A DNA stretch of 64,000 bases from Wolinella sp052173415 (GCA_052173415.1 JBQMYQ010000002.1:16591-80590), one strand, 5' to 3'; positions 42,590 through 52,503 are shown, counted from the first letter of the stretch. The notes: generated by a model not told the origin, from the letters alone. A program made the numbers and translations.

Positions 42590-43558
42590 CTAACGCTCGG
42601 TAACAATCTTCATCTTATCGTCCACGAGCTTCACATAAAGCTCCTTATTCCCGCTAAAAGAGTAGCTCGGCGCGCTATATATTTCATAAAAAATAATGCG
42701 GAAAAACCGCTCGCCACGCTCGTTGGGATAGGGCGAAATATTGATCTTCTCAAGCGTGATACTTTTGCGCTCATTTTTGCTGAAAATCCGCTGCTTATAA
42801 TCCTTGAACGCCTTAAATTTCATGCCATCAAAGCGCAAAAAATCTTCTTCATCATAAAAGCCCAGATACTCTTCCAGCGCGCTATTTGTCCACGCATTAC
42901 GCCATTTGAAAAGATCGCTCAAGAGAATCGAGAGCTCTTGCGCGCTCGTAGTGGAGAGATTCCCATCGCCCGTAATAAGCAGGCTCTCCTTGTGGTTAAT
43001 AGAATCGGCAATCGCCTTTAAAAGCTGATTATCAATGGCGATACAGCCACGCGTATTAATCTCCCTATCGCCATTTAGGGGCAATCCGTGGATCCAGATT
43101 CCCGACCCACTCTTTTTTTGCAACACGTCATAAAGGTTGGGATAGGAGGTGACAAATGCCAAAGGTCCGTAAAATTGATCAAGCTTTGTGAGCTTATTCG
43201 TGAGATCATAGACGCCGATGGGGGTCTTCAAATCCCCCTCTACACGTTTATCTCCCGGAGCTGAGCCCATGAGGGCTTTGGTGTGTTTTATGCGCACCAG
43301 CTCTTTTTCCGTGATTTCATAAAGTGTCAGCTCGGAAGCCGCCTTGTCTGCGATAAAAAGATACTTTGCCCCCTCATAATACCCATATCGTATATCCATA
43401 TTTTTTAGAGTTTTGAGCCAGTATTCACGACTCACCAACTCCTCTTCGAGTTTCGCCTCAAGGGCTTTGATTCCCCCCTCGCGATAGATTTTCACATAGT
43501 TTATCTCGCTCGCCCAAAGCAGACCCGACATCAATAATAACAACGCGATTCTCATCAT
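42590..43558 (-). CDS. csd6: L,D-carboxypeptidase with YkuD domain (Csd6/Pgp2-like)
   Basis: Trims peptidoglycan peptides and thereby sets helical cell shape in Helicobacter and Campylobacter. The 322 residues have a signal peptide (about 1-17) and a YkuD domain (about 65-200) with the catalytic motif IWIHGLPLNGDREINTRGCIAID (histidine and cysteine both present). A C-terminal NTF2-like pocket (about 215-322) is also seen in Csd6. It lies beside era and hslUV as in H. pylori. A helical cell body is therefore plausible. Confidence 0.9.
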   Translation of the reverse strand: MMRIALLLLMSGLLWASEINYVKIYREGGIKALEAKLEEELVSREYWLKTLKNMDIRYGYYEGAKYLFIADKAASELTLYEITEKELVRIKHTKALMGSAPGDKRVEGDLKTPIGVYDLTNKLTKLDQFYGPLAFVTSYPNLYDVLQKKSGSGIWIHGLPLNGDREINTRGCIAIDNQLLKAIADSINHKESLLITGDGNLSTTSAQELSILLSDLFKWRNAWTNSALEEYLGFYDEEDFLRFDGMKFKAFKDYKQRIFSKNERKSITLEKINISPYPNERGERFFRIIFYEIYSAPSYSFSGNKELYVKLVDDKMKIVTER

Positions 43559-43570
43559 CTCTCCATATTT

Positions 43571-44533
43571 TTATTGCATAAAATCATATCCAAAATCCAC
43601 AAGCCCCTTTTTCTCCTTGCTCCAGCCCTTTTGCACCTTGACAAATAGCTTTAAAAAAACTTTTTTTCCGCTCAATCGCTCCATGCCCTCCCGCGCCTCT
43701 TTGCCGATACGCTTGAGCGTCATGCCTCCTTTACCGATGATTACGCCCTTTTGGCTCTCCTTCTCCACGACAATCATCGCTCCCACGCGATCAAGCCCTT
43801 CAGTTTCGCTGAAGCTCTCAATCCGCACCTCGCTTTCATAGGGAATCTCATCGCTTGTATTTTCAAAGATCGATTCTCGAATAATCTCCTTGTAAAGCGC
43901 GCGGAAATTCTCCGTCGTGAGAATCTCCTCATCAAAGAGTGCGGGTGAATGCGGCAGAAGCTTCGCCACCTCATCAAGCACGGCTTGCAGCGCAATATTT
44001 TTATTCGCAGACACGGGAATCAGAGCTTCATACTTCGTATCATACCGTGCATATTGTGCTATTTTTTGTAGTAAATCTTTTTGCCTCATCATGTCGATTT
44101 TTGTGAGGATTAGCAGATGGGGCTTCTCTTTATTTAAGCGCAAAAACTCCTCATAGTGCGCTATAGAATCGCTCGCCGGGGCTAAAAACAGCACCAAATC
44201 ACAATCGCCCATTGCCTTTAGCGCCTCTTGGAGCATGAATTGATTAAGCAACTTCTCCTGATGATGAAGCCCGGGCGTATCCACGAAAATTATCTGCGCA
44301 TCGCCGTGTGTGATGATAAAATTCATGCGTTTTCGTGTCGCATTAGCCTTATGCGAAACCATCGCGAGCCTCTCGCCCACAAGCGCGTTTAATAGCGTGC
44401 TTTTACCCGCATTAGGTCGCCCCACCACAGCGACAAATCCCGCACGAGAGATTCCCACATTTTTTAAGCTCGCACCCTGCGCGATTCCCGCACTTTCTAG
44501 GGCTTCCACGATTCCCGAAGCTGCCTCACTCAT
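43571..44533 (-). CDS. era: GTPase Era
   Basis: Acts in 16S rRNA processing and 30S assembly. The 320 residues have an N-terminal extension of about 28 residues before GFVAVVGRPNAGKSTLLNALVG, then VDTPGLHHQEKLLN and TKIDMM in the G domain, and a C-terminal KH domain with GVIIGKGGMTLKRIGKEAREGME. It overlaps the hslU stop by one base. Confidence 0.97.
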   Translation of the reverse strand: MSEAASGIVEALESAGIAQGASLKNVGISRAGFVAVVGRPNAGKSTLLNALVGERLAMVSHKANATRKRMNFIITHGDAQIIFVDTPGLHHQEKLLNQFMLQEALKAMGDCDLVLFLAPASDSIAHYEEFLRLNKEKPHLLILTKIDMMRQKDLLQKIAQYARYDTKYEALIPVSANKNIALQAVLDEVAKLLPHSPALFDEEILTTENFRALYKEIIRESIFENTSDEIPYESEVRIESFSETEGLDRVGAMIVVEKESQKGVIIGKGGMTLKRIGKEAREGMERLSGKKVFLKLFVKVQKGWSKEKKGLVDFGYDFMQ

Positions 44534-45852
44534 TAGAGTATATACCGCGCTATATCGATATTCTCGACTAGGTCATCAAGCCGCTCATGCACCATCTCCG
44601 CATTCACACTCACGCGCTTGCCCTTATACTCCTCCGCCTCAAAGCTAATCTCCTCAAGCACCTTCTCAATCACCGTATGAAGTCGCCTAGCACCGATGTC
44701 TTCTGTCTTTTCATTGGCTCTTTGAGATAGCTTTGCAAGAGCTCTAATCGCCTCATCTTCAAAGCTAAGCTCCACGCCCTCAACCTCAAGAAGCGCGACA
44801 TATTGCTTCAAAATCGAGTTTTTAGTCTGGGTGAGAATCTGATAGAGCGTCTCCTCAGAAAGAGCGTCCAGCTCCACCCGCAGAGGGAATCGCCCCTGAA
44901 GCTCGGGGATAAGGTCGCTTGGCTTACTGAGATGAAACGCACCCGCGGCGATAAATAAAATATAGTCTGTTTTAATTTGCCCATATTTTGTATTCACGCT
45001 ACTCCCCTCGACAATCGGGAGCAAATCGCGCTGCACACCCTCTTTGCTCGGGTCTTGACGGCTTGAGCCCCCTTGCGAGACGGCGATTTTATCAATCTCA
45101 TCGATGAAGATAATCCCCTCCTCCTCCGCGCGCTTAAGCCCTTCAAGCTTGATCGCCTCCATATCCAAAAGCGCCTCACTCGCCTCGATTTTTAAGAGCT
45201 CCTTTGCCTCAGCGACGCTGACCTCCTTTTTGACCTCTTCTTTTGCGCTACTAAGCACTTTCACGAGCGATTCTTGGATTTTGATTACCTCAGGCGGGAG
45301 ATTCCCCTCCGCGAGCTCGATACTCTTTTTAGGCAGGTCAATCTCGATTTTTAGATGATCCACCTCGCCGTTGAGCACGCGCGCTTTCATGCGCTCAAGA
45401 GAGCTTTTATACTCCTGCATTTTCGTCTCGCTCGCACCCTTTGGGAGTGGCGGAATAAGCTTTTGGACGATTTTATCAATCACATAAGAATCGATACTCT
45501 CCTTGTTTCTCTCTTTGTGCTCCTCTTTAACGAGCAAAATCGCAGCACTCACCAAATCACGCACCATCGATTCCACGTCGCGCCCGACAAATCCCACCTC
45601 AGTGTATTTACTCGCCTCCACTTTGACAAAAGGCAAGCCCATCATGCGCGCCATTCTACGCGCTATTTCCGTTTTCCCCACACCCGTAGAGCCGATCATT
45701 AGGATATTTTTAGGAATCACCTCATCTTGCATCTCTTTACTGAGCCGCATTCGCCTGTATCGATTCCTAAGCGCGATAGCGACGCGCTTTTTCGCCTCTT
45801 TTTGCCCGATGATATATTCGTCCAAATAGGCGACAATCTCCCTTGGTGTCAT
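44533..45852 (-). CDS. hslU: ATP-dependent protease ATPase subunit HslU
   Basis: Unfoldase of the HslUV protease. The 439 residues from ATG 45852 start MTPREIVAYLDEYIIGQKEAKKRVAIAL and include Walker A GSTGVGKTE, the Walker B-type GIIFIDEIDKIA, and the C-terminal EDIGARRLHTVIEKVLEEISF. The longer frame to 45915 overlaps hslV and is not conserved. It starts 14 bases after hslV. Confidence 0.98.
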   Translation of the reverse strand: MTPREIVAYLDEYIIGQKEAKKRVAIALRNRYRRMRLSKEMQDEVIPKNILMIGSTGVGKTEIARRMARMMGLPFVKVEASKYTEVGFVGRDVESMVRDLVSAAILLVKEEHKERNKESIDSYVIDKIVQKLIPPLPKGASETKMQEYKSSLERMKARVLNGEVDHLKIEIDLPKKSIELAEGNLPPEVIKIQESLVKVLSSAKEEVKKEVSVAEAKELLKIEASEALLDMEAIKLEGLKRAEEEGIIFIDEIDKIAVSQGGSSRQDPSKEGVQRDLLPIVEGSSVNTKYGQIKTDYILFIAAGAFHLSKPSDLIPELQGRFPLRVELDALSEETLYQILTQTKNSILKQYVALLEVEGVELSFEDEAIRALAKLSQRANEKTEDIGARRLHTVIEKVLEEISFEAEEYKGKRVSVNAEMVHERLDDLVENIDIARYIL

Positions 45853-45866
45853 CTCTTTTCTCACGC

Positions 45867-46403
45867 CTAATCCTCTAACTCTAAAAGTTTGATGTTCTGA
45901 TTTGTATAGATACACAATTCACCGGCAATTTTTAGCGATTCCTCGACCAATTCACGCTCACTGAGTTTTGCATGTTTATGGAGCGCACGGGCGGCTGAAA
46001 GCGCATAATTCCCGCCACTCCCGATCGCCGCTAAGACACTATCTTCAGGCTCGACCACATCGCCTGTGCCACTAAGGATAAAAAGATGCTCCCGATTAAG
46101 CACAATCATCATCGCCTCTAAACGCCGCAAATACTTATCTTTGCGCCACTCTTTAGAAAAATCAATGACCGATTTCATCAAATCGCCCTTGCGATTCTCC
46201 AAAATGCGCTCAAACATCTCAAAAAGGCTGAATGCATCGGCGGTGCTACCGGCAAATCCGCTTAAAATCTTGCCATTATGGAGCATGCGGATTTTTGTCG
46301 CATTGCCCTTGAGGACACAATTCCCAAACGTTACCTGCCCATCGCCGCCAATCACAGCCCTCCCTGCGCCACGATAAGCAAGGATCGTCGTCGCCTCAAA
46401 CAT
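45867..46403 (-). CDS. hslV: ATP-dependent protease subunit HslV
   Basis: Proteolytic subunit of HslUV. The 178 residues start MFEATTILAYRG; removal of the first four residues would expose the catalytic threonine. Other conserved parts are GGDGQVTFGN, GFAGSTADAFSLFEMFE and AIGSGGNYALSAARAL. It overlaps rplI by eight bases and is followed by hslU. Confidence 0.98.
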   Translation of the reverse strand: MFEATTILAYRGAGRAVIGGDGQVTFGNCVLKGNATKIRMLHNGKILSGFAGSTADAFSLFEMFERILENRKGDLMKSVIDFSKEWRKDKYLRRLEAMMIVLNREHLFILSGTGDVVEPEDSVLAAIGSGGNYALSAARALHKHAKLSERELVEESLKIAGELCIYTNQNIKLLELED

Positions 46404-46848
46404 CGCTACCCCCGATATCGACCTTCAAAACCGCGTGGATTCCATGACCGAGCTTCGTCTCGATTTCGTAGATTCCCGTGCTTTTGATTGGACTTTTTAG
46501 CTCAAAGCTCTTTTTATCAATCTCAACTCCCTTCTGCGCCTTCAACGCTTCGCTAATCTCCTCTTTGGTGATTGCACCATAAAGCGCGCCATTTGCGCCC
46601 ACTTTTTTAGTGATTTTGAGTGTGATTTTCTCCAAATTTTGAGCAAGATTTTGTAGCCGCTCAAGCTCCTGCGCGAGCAGCTCCGCGCGCTTTTTCTCTC
46701 CTGCTTTCCAGCGATTTACCACTTCATTACTCGCCACTTCAGCCATACCTTTGCCGACTAGAAAATTGCGCCCATAGCCGTCTTTAACCTCGTGAATCTC
46801 GCCCGCCTTACCCAATCCCTTGACATCTTTAATCAACAGAACCTTCAT
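46396..46848 (-). CDS. rplI: 50S ribosomal protein L9
   Basis: The 150 residues begin MKVLLIKDVKGLGKAGEIHEVKDGYGRNFL, the L9 signature, followed by the long connecting helix and the C-terminal domain with GALYGAITKEEISEAL. AAGGAG seven bases before ATG 46848 sets the start. It leads the rplI-hslV-hslU-era unit. Confidence 0.98.
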   Translation of the reverse strand: MKVLLIKDVKGLGKAGEIHEVKDGYGRNFLVGKGMAEVASNEVVNRWKAGEKKRAELLAQELERLQNLAQNLEKITLKITKKVGANGALYGAITKEEISEALKAQKGVEIDKKSFELKSPIKSTGIYEIETKLGHGIHAVLKVDIGGSDV

Positions 46849-46932
46849 CGTGCGCTCCTTAATTTTGTGTAAAATTTTACAAAATTCCATCAATAAAAAG
46901 CGTAATCCTAATAAAAGACAGGTAAAAAGCCC

Positions 46933-47574
46933 TTGAAAACCGCCCTTCCCTATCCGCTAAATATGATCCGCAAAAAGGGGATTAAACGGCTTAAGCTCAT
47001 CATTACAAAAGAGCCAAATGGTGGCGTCTTGCTGCGTGTCAATCTCCCTTTTGGTGTCAGCAAAGCCCATGCGCTCGCCTTTGTAGATGAGAATCGTGAA
47101 TGGATCAACAAACAAGTAGCGCGCTTAAAAAAAGAGCAACAAAATGTAGAGGATTTTTTGCATTTACATGCAGGAGAATTGCCTATTTTTGGGCAATGGG
47201 AGCGTTATGATTCCTGCGCGCATACAAAGCGCAAACTTAAAGCGCGCCTCACAGACTACCTCGCAGGCTCGATTGCGCGTTATGGAGCAGCGATGGGAAT
47301 CGCGCCTAAAAGCTTTCACATCCGTAAGAATCGATACCGCCTCGGGAGCTGTCGCCTTGATGGGACGCTCACTTTTTCGTTGCAGTTGCTTTTTGCACCC
47401 CCTGAAGTGGTCGATTATGTCGTGGCACACGAGCTTGCACACATCATTCATCATAATCACTCCGCGCAATTTTGGGAGCTTCTTGCGTGCTATTATCCCA
47501 AACACAAAGAGGAAAAAGCCTATCTAAGAGCCAATCACGCGCTGTTTGTGCGACTTTTGGAGCGGTTTTTCTAA
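46933..47574 (+). CDS. YgjP-like metal-dependent hydrolase (DUF45)
   Basis: The 213 residues end in the zincin-type motif HELAHIIHHNHSAQFWELL (HExxH plus a further His), with the preceding RYRLGSCRLDGTLTFSLQLLFAPPEVVDYVVA typical of the DUF45/YgjP family. A metal-dependent peptidase or hydrolase is likely; the substrate is unknown. It uses a TTG start and stands alone between divergent rplI and convergent proA. Confidence 0.88.
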   Translation: MKTALPYPLNMIRKKGIKRLKLIITKEPNGGVLLRVNLPFGVSKAHALAFVDENREWINKQVARLKKEQQNVEDFLHLHAGELPIFGQWERYDSCAHTKRKLKARLTDYLAGSIARYGAAMGIAPKSFHIRKNRYRLGSCRLDGTLTFSLQLLFAPPEVVDYVVAHELAHIIHHNHSAQFWELLACYYPKHKEEKAYLRANHALFVRLLERFF

Positions 47575-47600
47575 TTTCATGCACCAAAGCAAATCCGAGT

Positions 47601-47622
47601 GGGAATCCTGCGCATAATTCCC
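47601..47622. terminator. Hairpin between convergent DUF45 and proA genes
   Basis: GGGAAT and ATTCCC arms around a ten-base loop lie in the 124-base gap between two convergent stops. The left arm is part of a GGAATC word. A further word lies at about 47671. No T-run is seen. Confidence 0.45.
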
Positions 47623-47698
47623 GCCTATTCATAAATGCCACGATAACAGACAACCCGCGTGCGTTTTTCGGATTCCTAACCCTTACACCAAATCGATT

Positions 47699-48942
47699 TT
47701 AACCCCTCACCTGCCCGCTACCATAGACTTTATATTTATGTGTCGTGAGCTCGTTAATCCCCATGGGTCCGCGCGCGTGGAGCTTATTTGTGGAGATTCC
47801 CACCTCCGCGCCAAATCCATACTCGCCCCCATCGCTAAAACGCGTCGAGGCATTTAAGTAAATACTCGCAGCATCAACCTCATCAAGGAATCGCTCCGCA
47901 CTCGCGTGATTCTCGCTCACAATCGCTTCAGAGTGCCCCGACCCATAGCGTGCAATATGCGCAAGAGCCTCATCTATATCCGCTACGACCTTAATATTCA
48001 GGATCTTCTCGCCATATTCAGTAGAGAAATCCTCCTTACTCGCCGCGCTTCCCTCAATAAACTTGAGCGATTCCTCACACGCGCGCAGGGCGATTCCCGC
48101 CTCTTTGGCTAAGGGCGCAAAAGCCTGCAAAAACTCGCCGCTAATGGCTTTATCAACAAGCAACGTCTCAATGGCATTACACGCGGAGGGGCGAGATGCT
48201 TTAGCATTAATCGCGATTGCAAGGGCTTTTTGATAATCCGCGTCCTCATGAATATGGAGATGACAGACCCCTTTATCGTGCTTAATCACGGGAATCGTCG
48301 CATTTTTGGCGACAAAATTAATGAGCGATTCCCCGCCGCGCGGAATGAGCAAATCGACATAGCGATCCATCTTCACAAATTGCGCCACACCCTCGCGCGA
48401 ATAATCAGGAAGTAGCGCAATCATTGCGCGCGGAAGATGATGTGCCTCTAAAACATCCTGCAAAATCCCAGCAATCGCCTCGTTGCTTCGCTGCGCCTCC
48501 TTGCCCCCTTTGAGCACGCAGACATTGCCACTTTTAAAGCACAGTGCAGCCGTGTCGCTCGTAACATTCGGACGCGACTCATAAATAATCCCGACTACTC
48601 CAAGCGGGACGCTCACCTTCTCGATTCTAAGCCCATTCTCCGCCACCCAACCCTCAAGCACCCTGCCGATGGGATTTTTAAGCTCCGCAATCTCTCTAAG
48701 GGCTCGCACCATCGCGCAAATGCGCTCGTGATTTAAAAGAAGACGATCAAGAAACGAGTCTTTGATTCCCATATTTTGCGCCTCTTTAAAGTCCAGCGCA
48801 TTAGCCCGCAAGATTCCCGCCTCATGCGCACTTAGCTCCTCTTCCATGTCGCATAAAATCCGATTCCTCTCCTTGGGGAGCAGTTTCGCGCACACCCTGC
48901 ATGCCGCCTTGCTCTCCTTTAAAACTCCTCTAAAGATTGCAT
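47699..48942 (-). pseudogene. proA: Glutamate-5-semialdehyde dehydrogenase with probable 5' frameshift
   Basis: Second enzyme of proline synthesis. From 48895 the frame is intact for 398 residues, with PLGVVGIIYESRPNV, SGNVCVLKGGKEAQRSN, the catalytic-cysteine segment RPSACNAIETLLVD, and STRFSDGGEYGFGAEVGIS. Upstream, the natural start ATG 48942 overlaps the stop of the symporter gene as TAATG, and reads MQSLEEF before a stop. Adding one T to the TTTT at 48921-48924 joins it to LKESKAACRVCAKLLPKE in frame, restoring a normal 418-residue ProA. As written, only a GTG at 48895 is left, which removes about 20 N-terminal residues. It may still work poorly. Confidence 0.8.
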
Positions 48943-50279
48943 TATCGTCCCAAAAAGTAGCGATCTGTCTCGGCTTTCACGACTTTGGAGAGCAAAAGTA
49001 GTGCAATTAGGTTAGGAATCGCCATAAGCCCATTTGCCATATCGGAAAAATTCCAGACAAAATCAAGCTTAATCATCGCGCCCACAATGACAAATGAGAC
49101 AAAAATCGCGCGAAACAGCTTAATCTTTTTGTGTCCAAAGAGAAATTCAAACGCCTTCTCGCCATAATAGCTCCAGCCAAGAATCGTCGAATAACCAAAA
49201 AGCACGGTTGCAAAGCTCACGACCCCTGCGCCAAAACCTCCCAAATAGTGCTCAAAGCTCCTAAGCGTAAGCTCTCCGCCACTCACACCCTCTAGCCATT
49301 GAGGCGCGCTCAAAATCACCACAGCCGTAATCGTGCAAACCACAAGCGTATCAACAAAAGTCTGCGTCATGGAGACAAGAGCCTGCCGCACGGGATCATC
49401 AGTCTTTGCCGCAGCCGCGGCAATCGGGGCTGAACCCAGTCCCGATTCGTTAGAAAAAACCCCACGCGCTAATCCATAACGTATCGCCACAGCCACGCTC
49501 GCCCCGAGGAATCCACCCCCAGCGGCATGCGGATTGAACGCATAATAAAAAATATCGCCAAGCACGGGGAGGATCTTCTCGGCATTGAGGGTCAAAATCA
49601 CCAGCGCGCTCGCAAGATAGACGACAATCATAAAAGGGACAAGAAAGGCGGTGAATTTCCCGATACTCTTAATCCCGCCCAAAATCACGGTCGCAGTGAG
49701 GATTAGCATTGCAAATCCGCTGATCCACTCCGGAATCGCGAAATTTGACGCAAGCACGGTCGCGACGGCATTAGCCTGCGTCATGTTACCAATCCCAAAG
49801 GAGGCAAACACCGTAAAAACGGCAAAAAGCACGCCCAGCCATTTGAGATTAAGCCCAAAAGCGATGTAATACATTGGTCCGCCCTTGTAGCCCATCGCCC
49901 CTTTTTGACGATATTTGACGGCGAGCACCGCTTCAGAATATTTCGTCGCCATTCCGACAAAACCCGTTACCCACATCCAAAAAACCGCCCCGGGTCCGCC
50001 CAGACTAATCGCCGTCGCCACACCGACGATATTGCCGATTCCCACTGTGGCAGCAAGAGCCGTGGTCAGTGCTGCAAAATGGCTAATCTCGCCCTCTGCA
50101 TGAGGCTCTTTGTGAAAAATCAGCCTAAATGCTCGAAAAAGTGCCCAAAATTGCACACCTCTGAGCAGAATCGTCAGGTAGATTCCCGTCCCAACGAGCA
50201 ACACAAGCATCGGCACGCCCCATACAAATGAAGCAACACTCCCCACAAACCCTTCAGCCACTCCCATATTCACCTCCAA
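48942..50279 (-). CDS. Alanine/glycine:cation symporter (AGCS family)
   Basis: Sodium-coupled amino-acid importer, related to DagA/AlsT. The 445 residues have about ten to eleven membrane segments. Conserved parts include GIGNIVGVATAISLGGPGAVFWMWV, MGYKGGPMYYI and RGVFSNESGLGSAPIAAAAAKTDDP, the family signature. The stop overlaps the original proA start, so proA was co-transcribed with it. Several in-frame starts lie near the N-terminus; the second ATG (50267) is also plausible. Confidence 0.93.
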   Translation of the reverse strand: MEVNMGVAEGFVGSVASFVWGVPMLVLLVGTGIYLTILLRGVQFWALFRAFRLIFHKEPHAEGEISHFAALTTALAATVGIGNIVGVATAISLGGPGAVFWMWVTGFVGMATKYSEAVLAVKYRQKGAMGYKGGPMYYIAFGLNLKWLGVLFAVFTVFASFGIGNMTQANAVATVLASNFAIPEWISGFAMLILTATVILGGIKSIGKFTAFLVPFMIVVYLASALVILTLNAEKILPVLGDIFYYAFNPHAAGGGFLGASVAVAIRYGLARGVFSNESGLGSAPIAAAAAKTDDPVRQALVSMTQTFVDTLVVCTITAVVILSAPQWLEGVSGGELTLRSFEHYLGGFGAGVVSFATVLFGYSTILGWSYYGEKAFEFLFGHKKIKLFRAIFVSFVIVGAMIKLDFVWNFSDMANGLMAIPNLIALLLLSKVVKAETDRYFLGR

Positions 50280-50378
50280 AATCGCTCCTGCAAAATCATT
50301 CTCATAAATTTATCTTCGCAAATCCGCGCCTAATTCCCTCTAAAATCCCGAGTCTATCCTATTTTGCGCAACCAGCCC

Positions 50379-51446
50379 TTAAGAGCTTTGATACTGTTGC
50401 GCGAGCTTCTCCACTTCCTCGACAAAACGATCTACAAGCTCGCTCTCTGGGAGCTTGTGGAGGATTTCGCCTTTTTTGATGATGAGCCCACTTTTATTCC
50501 CAAAAGCAATCGCAATATCCGCGTGCTTCGCCTCTCCAAGCGCATTGACCGCACAGCCCATAACCGAAACCTGCAAAGGTGCTTTGATGTGCTTAATGCG
50601 CTCCTCGACATACTGAACCGCTTCCACGAGATTTGCCTCGATTCTCCCGCATGTGGGGCATGAGATGAGGTAGATTCCCTCTTTTTGCCGCCCTGAATAT
50701 TTCAAAATCGCACGCGCAACCTCAATCTCTTTCTCAAGCTCGCCCGTGATTGAAACCCGCATGGTATCGCCGATTCCCTCCATTAAAAGTGCACCTAATG
50801 CCATCGCGCTTTTAATGCTTGAATGAAAAATCGTCCCCGCTTCAGTTACTCCAAGATGAAAGGGGTATTCCACCAAAGGGCGGAGCATGCGATATGCCGC
50901 TAGTGTGCGCTCCACATCACTTGCTTTGAGTGAAATTTTGATGTTGCTAAAGCCAAAATCCTCAAGAAGCTTAATGTTATAAAGAGCCGATTCCACCATA
51001 CCTTTGGGGGTTGCGCCATATTTTTGCTCAAAACGCTCCTCAAGGCTGCCACCATTCACGCCAATACGCACGGGAATCCCGCGCTCATTGCACGCATCAG
51101 CAACCGCCTTAATTCGCTCTTTTGAGCCGATATTTCCCGTGTTTATGCGGATACAATCCACACTCTGCGCGGCAATAAGTGCGAATTTGTATTGAAAGTG
51201 AATGTCCGCCACGATTGGCAGAGGGCTTAGGCTTTTGAGCTCTTTGAGGGCTTCTGCGTCCTCACGACTACTTACCGCCACGCGCACAATATCGCACCCT
51301 GCAAGCGCGAGCCTATCAATCTGCGCTTTGGTCGCGACAATATCCGCAGTTTTGCTAAAGGTCATAGACTGGACAGAAATCGGGGAATCGCCACCGATTC
51401 CGACATTACCGACAAAAATTTGCTTAGTTTTTACGTGCTCTTGCAA
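50379..51446 (-). CDS. ispG: 4-hydroxy-3-methylbut-2-en-1-yl diphosphate synthase
   Basis: Iron-sulfur enzyme of the MEP isoprenoid pathway. The 355 residues start with VGNVGIGGDSPISVQSMT, a TIM-barrel N-domain with CDIVRVAV and ADIHFQ, and a cluster domain with SCPTCGRIE and VSVMGCAVNALGEA. ispH, the next enzyme, is at 59848. It is transcribed alone, divergent from the decayed regulator gene. Confidence 0.98.
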   Translation of the reverse strand: MQEHVKTKQIFVGNVGIGGDSPISVQSMTFSKTADIVATKAQIDRLALAGCDIVRVAVSSREDAEALKELKSLSPLPIVADIHFQYKFALIAAQSVDCIRINTGNIGSKERIKAVADACNERGIPVRIGVNGGSLEERFEQKYGATPKGMVESALYNIKLLEDFGFSNIKISLKASDVERTLAAYRMLRPLVEYPFHLGVTEAGTIFHSSIKSAMALGALLMEGIGDTMRVSITGELEKEIEVARAILKYSGRQKEGIYLISCPTCGRIEANLVEAVQYVEERIKHIKAPLQVSVMGCAVNALGEAKHADIAIAFGNKSGLIIKKGEILHKLPESELVDRFVEEVEKLAQQYQSS

Positions 51447-51575
51447 GTGGGGAATCCTCTCAAAAAATGGATCAAAAATCTGAGAAAAAAGTTAAGGAAA
51501 AATGATACAAAATTTTGGACTGTTTTTGTGCTTATTTTTAAGAAAAATGCAAGATTTGTTAAAGAATATCTAAAG

Positions 51576-51581
51576 TATAAT
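51576..51581 (+). promoter_or_regulatory. Consensus -10 box upstream of the decayed regulator gene
   Basis: TATAAT in an AT-rich region, 117 bases upstream of the ATG at 51699. It may also drive the beta-propeller gene downstream. Confidence 0.55.
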
Positions 51582-51609
51582 TGCCAGTTTTTGCCTGTAT
51601 TTCGGTGTT

Positions 51610-51631
51610 ATAGCCTCTTTTTACAGGCTAT
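51610..51631 (+). other. Hairpin in the leader of the decayed regulator gene
   Basis: ATAGCCT and AGGCTAT arms (seven bases, perfect) around an eight-base loop, followed by GTTTTG. It lies between the TATAAT box and the start codon. It could be an attenuator, or the end of a short non-coding transcript of about 45 bases. Confidence 0.4.
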
Positions 51632-51698
51632 GTTTTGAATATTATTCTGCAAAGTTAATCAATCGGGCGAGAATCGCTCCACCAAAAGAAGGGGACTC

Positions 51699-52466
51699 AT
51701 GTGTGACCCATCGCTAATCGCGCAAAAGAAATTTGAGGCTTCCATTCTCTATGTGGAAGATGAGGAGAATATTCGGAATGTCTTAACTAAGATTTTGTTG
51801 CGCAAATTTAGCGAAGTGCTGAGTGCTTCTAGCGGTGCGGAGGGAGTAAAGCTCTATCTTGAGAAGCATCCAGATATCGTCATCACAGATATTCACATGC
51901 CCGATATGAGCGGAATCGAAATGAGTAAACATATTCGAGCAATCAATCCCGATGCCCTCATCGTCATCACGACCGCATTTACTGATGTCGAACATTTCCT
52001 TGATGCGATCAATGCAGGAATCAATCGCTTCATCATTAAGCCTATCGATTCCCAAAAGCTTGAAGCGACAATCCACGAGCTACTTACCACGGTTAGGAGA
52101 CGACATGAATTCAACGATGCACGCTAGCTCCTCAGGGAGTATCGCAAGGCGGTGGATTGTAGCGTCATCGTCTCTAAAACGGATAAGCGAGGGATCATTA
52201 CCTGCGTCAATGAGGCGTTTTGCGACATTTCTGGCTACTCACAGCAAGAGCTCATCGGCAAGCCCCATAACATCGTGCGTCATCCACTCAATCCAAAACG
52301 GCTTTTTGAAGAGCTTTGGAGCACGATTCTTGCGGGCAAAAGCTGGAAAGGCAGGATTAAAAATCAGAAAAAAGGGGGCGAGTTTAATAACCCTATACCT
52401 CCCCTCCGAGCAGAGCCGCTACATCTTAGGAATCGCCCCGAAAGGGCGAAAAATCCAATCAGATGA
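51699..52466 (+). pseudogene. Response regulator-PAS gene, cut by a stop codon and truncated
   Basis: The first 142 codons encode a full receiver domain: ILYVEDEENIRN, phosphoacceptor aspartate in IVITDIHMPDMSG, TTAFTD and the lysine in FIIKPID. A TAG at 52125-52127 stops it, yet the same frame continues directly with LLREYRKAVDCSVIVSKTDK, then a PAS domain (ITCVNEAFCDISGYSQQELIGKPHNIVRHP). That part loses similarity after about 52385 and ends at 52466. One original gene, receiver plus PAS and probably more, is thus broken by a nonsense codon and a lost 3' end. The receiver alone could still be made as a stand-alone CheY-like protein. Confidence 0.82.
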
Positions 52467-52503
52467 TCCTCATACTCACGCCATTAAACGGGATCGATAG
52501 CCT

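Noticed and set aside
51952..52500. 182-residue frame overlapping the decayed regulator
   Set aside because: It is out of frame with the receiver and PAS domains; its composition looks like a shifted reading of them. Its last part shows no clear domain.
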